This document shows, one piece after another, positions 44,647-52,428 of a stretch of DNA of 64,000 nt. The position numbers and the translations under genes are program-made. Source of the DNA: Lichenihabitans psoromatis (GTDB lineage Bacteria > Pseudomonadota > Alphaproteobacteria > Rhizobiales > Beijerinckiaceae); NCBI RefSeq assembly GCF_004323635.1, contig NZ_CP036515.1, positions 3,101,501-3,165,500 of the forward strand. The letters are read 5' to 3'. Positions within the stretch are counted from its first letter, which is position 1, and each line of letters starts with the position of its first letter. Under the pieces are notes generated by a model. It saw only the letters and a program-made list of their open reading frames with translations. It had not been told where the DNA came from and made no database searches.

Positions 44647-47600
44647 ATGATGTCGATAGCAGAGATGAAGATAAGCCCGGCCGAGTCGTCGGACGGCGTT
44701 GTGCGGACTCTGGATTCGTCGCTGGAGCCTTCGCGACTGGTCGGTCCGCTCAAGCCCGAATTCGTGCGAGACGAACTTCTCTGCGAGATTTTTGCGTCGG
44801 CCGTGGCCGCGACCCCCGACGCGATCGCGCTTCGGTCGGGTCGTCTGACGCAGACCTATGCCGAGGTTGACGCGCTTGCGACCGGCATCGCGCGGGGCTT
44901 GCTCAAGCGCGGCCTCCGTCCCGGCAAGGTGGCCGGGCTCTGGATGGGACGCGGACCGGATCTGCTGATCAGCCAAATCGCCATTGCCAAAACCGGCGCG
45001 GCTTGGCTGCCGTTCGATGCCGACGCACCGGTCGATCGCATTGCGACCTGCCTCGGCGATGCTGAAGCCGTGCTGCTGCTTAGCAACGACGCTTATCGCA
45101 CCAAAGCGGGCGGCGCGATGCCGTGCCCCATCGTGGTGGCGGCCGACCTCGTCGAACCGGACGATCGTTCGGTCGTCGATGCGCGGGCGCTCGGCGCGAC
45201 TCCCGCAGATCCCGCCTATCTGATCTACACGTCCGGCTCGACCGGCGTGCCGAAAGGCATCGTGATCACCGGCGCCAATATCTGCCACTATCTCCGGTCC
45301 GCCAACGATCTCTACAGGATCGAACCGACCGACATTGTTTTTCAGGGCGCCTCGGTCGCGTTCGACCTGTCGATGGAGGAGATCTGGATCCCGTATCTCG
45401 TCGGTGCAAGCCTGTTCGTGGCAAGTGCCGAGATGCTGGGTGAGGCCGACAAACTGCCCGACCTGATGAGCATGGCGGGCGTGACGGTTCTCGATACGGT
45501 GCCGACGCTGCTGGGGATGATCTCGCAGGATATTTCGTCACTGCGCCTCATCATTCTGGGTGGGGAAGCCTGCCCGCCCGTCATCGCCCAGCGCTGGTGC
45601 CGACCCGGTCGCCGTATTTACAATTCCTATGGTCCGACCGAAGCGACCGTGGTCGCAACGGCCTCCGAGGTGCGGATCAACGAGCCCGTCACGATCGGCG
45701 GCCCGATCGCCAATTATACCTGTTACGTTGTCGACGAGCACATGACCTTGCTGCCCCGCGGCATCGAGGGCGAGCTCGTGATTGGCGGCCCCGGTGTCGC
45801 CAAGGGGTACCTCAAACGCGACTCGCTGACGGCTGAAAAGTTCGTCGCTAATCCGTTTGGGACCGAGAACCACGATCCGATTCTCTATCGCTCCGGTGAT
45901 GCGGTCGTCATGGATCGCGCCGGCAAGATCGGGTTCCGGGGTCGTATCGACGACCAGGTTAAGATTCGCGGCTTCCGCGTCGAGCTCGGCGAGATAGAAG
46001 CCAAGCTCGCGGTTCTAACGGGTGTCGCGCAAGTGACGGTTGTGCTTCGCACCGACGATGGCATCGACCAACTCGTCGCCTTCATCGTGCCTGATCGGGC
46101 CGCACCAAGCGACAGTCTCGAAGCCAAGCATCTCCGTAGCGTGCTGCGGGATGAACTGCCGCCCTATATGGTTCCGACTCGTTTCGAGATCGTCAACGAT
46201 CTGCCGCGCCTGTCATCCGGTAAGGCTGACCGCAAGGTGCTGCGAAGCGTGGCGCTGACGACACCCGTGATGGTCGAGGCGCAGGAAGAGCCGCGGAGCG
46301 ACACCGAAGCCAGCCTTCTGGCCGCCGCCAAACAGGTGCTGCCGCCCCAGGCGATCCCGTTCGATGCCGACTTCTTCACCGATCTCGGTGGCCATTCGCT
46401 GCTGGCGGCTCGTTTCGTTTCCGTCGTCCGACAGATCCAGCATCTCTCGGGGCTGACCCTGCAGGACATGTACAAGCTGCGGACGCTGCGGGCGATCTCG
46501 GCCTCGCTCGATGCGAAATCGGCGCAACAAGGCGGCGTCCGCGATCTCGGTTTCGAGCCTCCCAGCCTGCGGCGCCGCTTCCTCTGCGGGTTGGCGCAAG
46601 CCGCGGTGCTGCCGCTCATCATCGCCTTGATGACGTTTCAGTGGCTCGGCGTTTTCATCAGCTATATGCTTCTGACCGGTAGCGATGCCGGCTTCTTTGA
46701 GGAAGCCGCATCCCTGATCGGCATCTATATGCTGATCAACGTCGCGACCGTTCTATTCGCGATCGCCGGCAAATGGCTCATTCTCGGCCGTATGAAGCCG
46801 GGGCGTTATCCGCTTTGGGGCGTTTACTTCTTCCGCTGGTGGGTGGTGCAGCGCCTCGTGTCGCTGACCCATCCGAAGTGGATGCAGGGGTCGCCAGTCA
46901 TGCGGACCTTCCTGCGTGCGCTCGGCACCAAGGTCGGACCCAATGCCATCATCGGCGATATCGACATCGGGTCGTTCGACCAGCTGTCGATCGGGGAGGA
47001 CGCCAGCATCGGCGGCAAGGTCAAGTTCAACAATGCCCGGGTCGAGGGCAACCTGTTCATCGTGGGCGAGATCTCGATCGGGCGCGACACGTATATCGGC
47101 ACGTCCTGCGTGATCGAGGAAGATGTCGTAGTCGGCGAAGGGGCCGAACTGAAGGATCTGACCGCCATCGCGGCGGGTGGACGCGTGGGCGACTGGCAGG
47201 TGTGGGACGGGTCGCCGGGTCGGCAGACCGGAACCGCGAGCCGGGCCGAACTCGATGAGTTGCCGACCGCATCGCTGGGCCGACGCATCGTGCAGGGGCT
47301 GCTCTATGTCGTCATGCTGCTCGTCATTCCGCCGCTTGGCCTGATCCCGATCTTCCCGGCTTTCTGGGTCTTTGATCAGATCGATAGCTGGATCGACGTG
47401 CCGGAGGTCGACCGTCTCACCTATTTGGCGTCGCTGCCGATCCTGGCTTGGCCGACGGCCTTTGCCTTGGTGCTCGTCACGGTCGCTTTCATTGCGGCGA
47501 TCCGCTGGATCGTGCTGCCGCGGGTGAGCGAGGGACGCTACTCGGTCTATTCCTGGTTCTACATGCGGAAGTGGATCGTGGCGCTTTCGACCGAGATCAC

Positions 47601-48735
47601 GCTCGAAACGCTGAGCTCGCTCTTCGCCACCGTCTATATGCGCGGGTGGTATCGGTTGATGGGCGCCAAGATCGGCAAGGACGCCGAGATCTCGACCAAT
47701 CTATCAGGTCGCTACGATCTCATCGATATCGGAGAGAAATGCTTTATCGCCGACGAGGTTGTGCTCGGCGACGAAGAGGTTCGCCGTGGATGGATGATCC
47801 TGAAGAAGGTCCGGACCGGCGCTCGCGTCTTCATCGGCAACGATGCCGTCGTGCCGATCGGGGCCGATATTCCGGACGGGGCGCTGATCGGCATCAAGTC
47901 GAAGCCGCCGACAAATGAGGAACTTAGCCCGGGCGACACCTGGTTCGGGACGCCACCCATCAAGCTGCCGGTTCGGCAGCGGTTTGACGGTGGCGGCGCA
48001 AATTGGACCTACGAGGCGCCACGCTGGAAAAAGCTGATGCGCGCCGTGTTCGAGGCCGTGCATATTTCCTTGCCCACCATGCTGTTTATCGTCTTCGGGA
48101 CCTGGTCGGTCGAATTGCTCGGGCCGAAGCTTCTCGATGGCCGCTACGGACAGGTCACGCTGCTGTTCATCGGTGTCTCGCTGCTGATCTCCCTCACCAT
48201 GACGGCGGTGGTGATCCTGGTGAAATGGGCCACGATGGGCCGTTACGAGCCGACCGTGCAGCCGATGTGGTCGTTCTGGGCGATGCGGACCGAAGCCGTT
48301 GCGGTGATGTATTGGGGACTGGCCGGCAAGGTTCTGCTCGACCATCTCCGTGGCACGCCGTTCCTCCCCTGGCTGCTGCGGCTGTTCGGCGCGAAGTTTG
48401 GGAAGGGCGTCTATCTCGACATGACCGACATTACGGAATTCGACTGCGTCACAGTCGGTGATTTCGTGTCGATCAACGCGCTCGCGGCTCTCCAAACGCA
48501 TCTCTACGAGGACCGCGTCATGAAGGTCGGCCGTGTCAATATCGGCAATGGTGTGACGATTGGGGCGGGGTCGACCGTGCTTTACGACACGCATGTGGGT
48601 GACTTCGCGCGCCTCGGCCCGCTCACTCTGGTCATGAAGGGCGAGTCCATTCCGCCGCACACGGAATGGGCCGGCGCGCCGGCCGAGCCGAAGGACCGCC
48701 CTGTCGTGGTGGTTGAGCCCAAGCGAGCCGCGTGA
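44647..48735 (+). CDS. Pls/PosA-type membrane-bound nonribosomal peptide synthetase (homo-poly-amino-acid synthetase candidate)
   Basis: A 1362-residue single-module synthetase. Adenylation domain about residues 30-545: A3 YTSGSTGVPKG (194-204), A4 FDLSMEEIW (239 on), A5 NSYGPTEATVVAT (326 on), A8 GFRGRIDDQVKIRGFRVELG, A10 Lys526. Carrier domain with Ser584 in DLGGHSLLAARF. Then, with no condensation or thioesterase domain, a 770-residue part with about six transmembrane helices in three pairs (near 650-715, 880-955, 1137-1197), each pair followed by a soluble domain with hexapeptide, beta-helix-like repeats (DIDIGSFDQLSIGEDASIGG). This is the epsilon-poly-lysine synthetase plan (about 1300 residues), where the tandem C-terminal domains join monomers. 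Pocket residues by eye: D240 L241 E244 D283 I303 G305 S327 V335 V336 K526. Substrate and product are inference. Confidence 0.88.
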   Translation: MMSIAEMKISPAESSDGVVRTLDSSLEPSRLVGPLKPEFVRDELLCEIFASAVAATPDAIALRSGRLTQTYAEVDALATGIARGLLKRGLRPGKVAGLWMGRGPDLLISQIAIAKTGAAWLPFDADAPVDRIATCLGDAEAVLLLSNDAYRTKAGGAMPCPIVVAADLVEPDDRSVVDARALGATPADPAYLIYTSGSTGVPKGIVITGANICHYLRSANDLYRIEPTDIVFQGASVAFDLSMEEIWIPYLVGASLFVASAEMLGEADKLPDLMSMAGVTVLDTVPTLLGMISQDISSLRLIILGGEACPPVIAQRWCRPGRRIYNSYGPTEATVVATASEVRINEPVTIGGPIANYTCYVVDEHMTLLPRGIEGELVIGGPGVAKGYLKRDSLTAEKFVANPFGTENHDPILYRSGDAVVMDRAGKIGFRGRIDDQVKIRGFRVELGEIEAKLAVLTGVAQVTVVLRTDDGIDQLVAFIVPDRAAPSDSLEAKHLRSVLRDELPPYMVPTRFEIVNDLPRLSSGKADRKVLRSVALTTPVMVEAQEEPRSDTEASLLAAAKQVLPPQAIPFDADFFTDLGGHSLLAARFVSVVRQIQHLSGLTLQDMYKLRTLRAISASLDAKSAQQGGVRDLGFEPPSLRRRFLCGLAQAAVLPLIIALMTFQWLGVFISYMLLTGSDAGFFEEAASLIGIYMLINVATVLFAIAGKWLILGRMKPGRYPLWGVYFFRWWVVQRLVSLTHPKWMQGSPVMRTFLRALGTKVGPNAIIGDIDIGSFDQLSIGEDASIGGKVKFNNARVEGNLFIVGEISIGRDTYIGTSCVIEEDVVVGEGAELKDLTAIAAGGRVGDWQVWDGSPGRQTGTASRAELDELPTASLGRRIVQGLLYVVMLLVIPPLGLIPIFPAFWVFDQIDSWIDVPEVDRLTYLASLPILAWPTAFALVLVTVAFIAAIRWIVLPRVSEGRYSVYSWFYMRKWIVALSTEITLETLSSLFATVYMRGWYRLMGAKIGKDAEISTNLSGRYDLIDIGEKCFIADEVVLGDEEVRRGWMILKKVRTGARVFIGNDAVVPIGADIPDGALIGIKSKPPTNEELSPGDTWFGTPPIKLPVRQRFDGGGANWTYEAPRWKKLMRAVFEAVHISLPTMLFIVFGTWSVELLGPKLLDGRYGQVTLLFIGVSLLISLTMTAVVILVKWATMGRYEPTVQPMWSFWAMRTEAVAVMYWGLAGKVLLDHLRGTPFLPWLLRLFGAKFGKGVYLDMTDITEFDCVTVGDFVSINALAALQTHLYEDRVMKVGRVNIGNGVTIGAGSTVLYDTHVGDFARLGPLTLVMKGESIPPHTEWAGAPAEPKDRPVVVVEPKRAA

Positions 48736-48803
48736 CAAGAAAGGGATGTTGAGTGAAATAACGAACGCGGCCGGGCGATCGGTCGCGTTTCAGGCGAGCC
48801 TTC

Positions 48804-49895
48804 ATGTCACATAACAGCTTCGGTCATCTGTTTCGGGTCACGACGTTCGGTGAGAGCCATGGGCCTGCCTTGGGCTGTGTCGTCGACGGGTGTCCGCCCG
48901 GCCTGATCTTGAGCGAGGCCGACATTCAGGGCTTTCTCGACCAGCGTAAACCCGGCCAGAACCGTTTCACCACCCAACGGCGCGAGCCGGATCTCGTCAA
49001 GATCCTGTCCGGCACCTTCGCGGACGGGCCTGATCAACCGGCTGTCACGACCGGGACGCCGATCGCGTTGATGATCGAGAATGTCGATCAGCGGTCCAAG
49101 GATTATTCGGACATCGCCGCGAAATATCGGCCCGGACATGCCGACTACACCTACGATGCGAAATACGGCATTCGGGATTATCGCGGCGGCGGACGCTCTT
49201 CGGCACGTGAGACGGCGGCGCGGGTCGCGGCCGGCGCGATCGCCCGCAAGGTGGTCAGTTCCGTCACGATCCGCGGGGCACTGGTCCAGATGGGGCCGCA
49301 CCGGATCGATCGTGCGCTATGGGACTGGAACGAGGTCGGCAATAACCCATTTTTCTGCCCCGATCCGAAAGCTGCGTCGTTTTTTGAAACCTATCTCGAC
49401 GAGGTTCGCCGCGATGGCTCTTCGGTCGGCGCCGTCATCGAGATCGTGGCCGAGGGCGTGCCGGCCGGATGGGGCGCGCCGATCTATGGAAAACTCGATT
49501 CCGATCTCGCGGCCGCGTTGATGAGCATCAACGCCGTCAAGGGAGTCGAAATCGGCGACGGCTTCGCGGCTGCGGCTTTGCGCGGCGAAGAGAATGCCGA
49601 TGAGATCCGGCGCGGGGCCGATGGCCGACCGCAGTTCCTGGCGAACCATGCGGGCGGCGTCTTGGGCGGAATTTCGACGGGGCAGCCGCTCGTTGCGCGC
49701 TTTGCCGTGAAGCCGACCTCCTCGATCCTGGCGCCACGCCAAACGGTCGACCGAGACATGGCCGAAACCGAGATCATCACCAAGGGGCGCCACGATCCCT
49801 GCGTCGGGATCCGCGCCGTCCCGGTCGGTGAAGCCATGATGGCTTGTGTCCTGGCCGACCATTTCCTCCGTCATCGCGGCCAAACCGGGACCTGA
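48804..49895 (+). CDS. aroC: Chorismate synthase
   Basis: Makes chorismate from EPSP, the last shikimate-pathway step, using reduced FMN. The 363-residue product opens [20 protein letters not shown] and has the signatures [70 protein letters not shown] and [20 protein letters not shown] with [13 protein letters not shown]. Length is standard. It follows the synthetase gene by 68 bases, so may be partly co-transcribed with it. Confidence 0.97.
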   Translation: MSHNSFGHLFRVTTFGESHGPALGCVVDGCPPGLILSEADIQGFLDQRKPGQNRFTTQRREPDLVKILSGTFADGPDQPAVTTGTPIALMIENVDQRSKDYSDIAAKYRPGHADYTYDAKYGIRDYRGGGRSSARETAARVAAGAIARKVVSSVTIRGALVQMGPHRIDRALWDWNEVGNNPFFCPDPKAASFFETYLDEVRRDGSSVGAVIEIVAEGVPAGWGAPIYGKLDSDLAAALMSINAVKGVEIGDGFAAAALRGEENADEIRRGADGRPQFLANHAGGVLGGISTGQPLVARFAVKPTSSILAPRQTVDRDMAETEIITKGRHDPCVGIRAVPVGEAMMACVLADHFLRHRGQTGT

Positions 49896-49943
49896 GTCCG
49901 CCGAAAGGGGGTCGCGACTGCTCTCGATGGCTGGGCTTCACTA

Positions 49944-49971
49944 CTCGACTGAAGGCTGAGGCTCAGTCGAG
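49944..49971. terminator. Inverted repeat between convergent aroC and deacetylase genes
   Basis: CTCGACTGA (49944-49952) pairs perfectly with TCAGTCGAG (49963-49971) around a 10-base loop. It lies 49 bases past the aroC stop and covers the last codons of the convergent deacetylase gene, so it may serve as a bidirectional terminator. No T-tract is present on either side. Confidence 0.4.
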
Positions 49972-50904
49972 CCCCGCCTCCATCAAGCCGAGTACGTGGG
50001 CCGCAGCCGAGTCCGTCAACCCGTCGAGATCGTAGCCCCCCTCCAGCACTGAAACGAGCCGCCCACCCGCGTGTTTGTCGGCCACGGCCATCAGGGCGCG
50101 TGTGACCCAATCGAAATCGCTGGCTTCCAAATTGAGATTCGCGAGCGGGTCGAGCCGATGCGCGTCGAAGCCGGCCGAGACAATGACAAGATGGGGCGCG
50201 AATGCGTCGAGACGGGGCAGGATGACGCTTTCGATGGCCTCGCGAAAGGCCTCGCCGTCGTCGCCCGGCTGAAGCGGGGCATTGACGATCGTGCCGCGGT
50301 CCCCGCGCTCGTCCGCAGCACCCGTGCCCGGAAACAGCGGCATCTGATGCGTCGAACAATAAAGCACGCTCGGGTCGGACCAGAAGATGTCCTGCGTGCC
50401 GTTGCCATGATGGACGTCGAAATCGACGATCGCGACTCGTTTGGCACCATGGATCGCTTGAGCGTGGCGAGCCGCGATTGCGGCCGTGTTGAAGAAACAA
50501 AATCCCATGGCGGTCGAGCGTTCGGCATGATGGCCAGGGGGGCGCATGGCCACAAACGCATTGGCGACCTCACGCCGCATGACCCGATCGACCGCGAGAC
50601 AAGCGCCGCCAGCTGCGTAATGGATTGCTTCCCAAGTTCCCTCGTTCATGACCGTGTCGGGATCGAGCCGGGTGGATCCGCCAGGGCCGGGGCGGGCGGC
50701 CGCGAGCGCGTCGATGTAGGTGGCCGGATGCACTCGCTCGATCATCTCCCGCTCGGCACGCGGCGCAAAGACTCGAACGAGATCATCGAAGGCTTCGTCG
50801 CCGAATCGCTTCATGAGCGCGCGAATGCGGTCTGGGCGTTCCGGATGGCCAGGACCCATATCATGCGCCAAGCTGGCGGGATGACTGATCAGAGCGGTCT
50901 TCAT
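49963..50904 (-). CDS. Histone deacetylase / acetoin utilization family zinc hydrolase
   Basis: A 313-residue arginase/deacetylase-fold amidohydrolase. Metal and catalytic residues are visible: RPPGHHAERSTAMGFCFFNT (His-His dyad), VDFDVHHGNGTQDIFW (Asp/His zinc ligands), SAGFDAHRLDPLANL (third Asp ligand) and the catalytic Tyr loop VLEGGYDLDGL. Bacterial members deacetylate acetylated polyamines or other amides; the substrate here is not defined. Convergent with aroC. Confidence 0.93.
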   Translation of the reverse strand: MKTALISHPASLAHDMGPGHPERPDRIRALMKRFGDEAFDDLVRVFAPRAEREMIERVHPATYIDALAAARPGPGGSTRLDPDTVMNEGTWEAIHYAAGGACLAVDRVMRREVANAFVAMRPPGHHAERSTAMGFCFFNTAAIAARHAQAIHGAKRVAIVDFDVHHGNGTQDIFWSDPSVLYCSTHQMPLFPGTGAADERGDRGTIVNAPLQPGDDGEAFREAIESVILPRLDAFAPHLVIVSAGFDAHRLDPLANLNLEASDFDWVTRALMAVADKHAGGRLVSVLEGGYDLDGLTDSAAAHVLGLMEAGLD

Positions 50905-50972
50905 ACCGGGTCCTTTCGTCTGCTCTGGGCTGATCTTGTCGCATTATGGCCACGGTCGACAGGTTCGTTTAG

Positions 50973-50982
50973 CAACATGTTG
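50973..50982. promoter_or_regulatory. Palindrome in the divergent promoter region of deacetylase and L,D-transpeptidase
   Basis: CAACATGTTG is a perfect 10-base palindrome in an AT-richer part of the 149-base spacer between two divergent genes. It is placed where an operator could act on either promoter. No regulator gene is adjacent. Confidence 0.25.
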
Positions 50983-51053
50983 TTAGGAACTGGTCAATTG
51001 GGTCATCCGGACGTTACTCACAACAACGGTGTTTGTCGGTTGATGGGTGTGCG

Positions 51054-51665
51054 ATGTCCTGGATGAAAGTGGTCTTGGCCGCAGCGGTAGCCGCGACCCT
51101 CGGCGGATGCCAATATACGTCGGTGCCCGACCCGCAGCTTTCGGCGCGCGACACCGAATATTTGGCGATGGTGCCGAAAGTCCAGACTGGAGACCTCACC
51201 TTCGAGCGTTACCAGGTGGATGATGAAACCGGGCAGGAGCCCGGCACCGTCGTGGTGGACTCGAAGCGTAACCTGCTCTGGTACGTGCTCCCCGGCAAGA
51301 AGGCGATCCGCTATGGCGTGTCGACCGGCATGGAAGCCTATGGCTGGACCGGCGCCGCGACGGTCAAGCGCATGGCCGAATGGCCGAGTTGGATGCCCCC
51401 GGCCGATATGGTCAAGCGCTGGCCGCATCTTGCGCCCGTCGTGGCGATGGGCGGCCTGAAGGGTGGGCCCGAAAACCCGCTCGGCGCCCGCGCGCTCTAT
51501 CTCTATGACCAGAGCGGCAAGGATACGCTCTACCGCATTCACGGCACCAACGAACCGGAAGAAATTGGTCGGGGCGTGTCGTCGGGCTGTATCCGGATGC
51601 GCGATATCGACGTCATCGATCTCTATAATCGCGTCAAGCTCGGCACCAAGGTCGTGGTGCTGTAA
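51054..51665 (+). CDS. L,D-transpeptidase (YkuD domain), lipoprotein
   Basis: A 203-residue cell-wall enzyme making 3-3 peptidoglycan cross-links or attaching proteins to peptidoglycan. N-terminal lipoprotein signal MKVVLAAAVAATLGGC with lipobox LGGC. The YkuD domain runs from VVVDSKRNLLWYVLPGKKAI to the end, with the catalytic motif IHGTNEPEEIGRGVSSGCIR (His and Cys near residues 164 and 181). Start at 51054 (MSWMKVV); ATG 51063 is as plausible. Followed by a marked inverted repeat. Confidence 0.93.
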   Translation: MSWMKVVLAAAVAATLGGCQYTSVPDPQLSARDTEYLAMVPKVQTGDLTFERYQVDDETGQEPGTVVVDSKRNLLWYVLPGKKAIRYGVSTGMEAYGWTGAATVKRMAEWPSWMPPADMVKRWPHLAPVVAMGGLKGGPENPLGARALYLYDQSGKDTLYRIHGTNEPEEIGRGVSSGCIRMRDIDVIDLYNRVKLGTKVVVL

Positions 51666-51716
51666 GCGATCTGCCGCTCGGAACGCAAGGAATCCGCAAG
51701 GAATTTTTTGCAAAGC

Positions 51717-51749
51717 GTTGACGATGCTTGTTTTTTACGCATCGTCAAC
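51717..51749. repeat. Perfect 11-base inverted repeat with T-rich loop
   Basis: GTTGACGATGC (51717-51727) and GCATCGTCAAC (51739-51749) are exact reverse complements around an 11-base loop with a run of six T. It lies 51 bases past the L,D-transpeptidase stop in a 190-base spacer. As RNA it would be a stable hairpin, but no T-tract follows, so terminator, operator or processing site are all possible. Confidence 0.55.
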
Positions 51750-51855
51750 CAGACCTATTAGGACATTGAACCCTCTCGGCAAGCGACACTCGGACAACAA
51801 GGAGGGAAACCCTCCAGGTCGCGGCAGGCGACGAGATGTTCGAGAGGCGTCGAAA

Positions 51856-52419
51856 ATGTTCAACCCGCAAGCTCACGCGCAGGCCGATCACACGATATCC
51901 GGTCGCCCGGTCCATCTTCCGTCTCAGACGACGGATCGCCGCGCCGATGGCCAGTTACGCTCCGTGTCGCTCACACGCGACCTGGTGCGGATCGATCGGA
52001 GCGTGCTGGGCATCGCGATGCGGGTTGCCGTGCCGGTGCGGACCTATCGCGGCGTGGCGCTATCGCTGCGGTCGAGCCAAGATGGCGCGCTCTCCTATCA
52101 GCTGCATCTGCTTCACCCAGACGGTGAGCTCTCGGTCGCGCTAGACGAAGCGGACCACGACCGGGATATCGTCGCGGATTGGCGATTGTGGAGCCGTTTC
52201 TTCCGGCTACCGGCACTCGTCGAACGCGAGATTGGCTTGATCGAGGAGGCGGATGCCGCGCTCGGAACCGTCTTGCTCGGCGAAGCCGTTCCGGAGCGCC
52301 GGCCGAGCCGCTCGATCTCGAAGCGGCGCCCGCGTTTTCTCCAGCGCCGGAAATCCGGCGTGATGTCAGCGGACCCGGTCGTTCATGGCGGCGAAGCCGA
52401 ACTGATCGCGCGCGATTGA
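51856..52419 (+). CDS. DUF6101-like conserved protein
   Basis: A 187-residue soluble protein: RSVSLTRDLVRIDRSVLGIA, MRVAVPVRTYRGVALSLR, LSYQLHLLHPDGELSVALDE and WRLWSRFFRLPALVERE, with a very basic C-terminal part (ISKRRPRFLQRRKSG). The pattern matches a protein family restricted to Hyphomicrobiales (DUF6101, as I recall it); function unknown. The basic tail could contact nucleic acid or membrane. Start at 51856 with GAGAGG 8 bases upstream; the frame is open far upstream without support. Convergent with mutL. Confidence 0.75.
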   Translation: MFNPQAHAQADHTISGRPVHLPSQTTDRRADGQLRSVSLTRDLVRIDRSVLGIAMRVAVPVRTYRGVALSLRSSQDGALSYQLHLLHPDGELSVALDEADHDRDIVADWRLWSRFFRLPALVEREIGLIEEADAALGTVLLGEAVPERRPSRSISKRRPRFLQRRKSGVMSADPVVHGGEAELIARD

Positions 52420-52428
52420 CGCCGGCTC

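Noticed and set aside
47704..48738. Minus-strand 344-codon open frame inside the synthetase gene
   Set aside because: Composition dominated by Arg, His and Asp, no motif, fully covered by a confident coding frame on the other strand.
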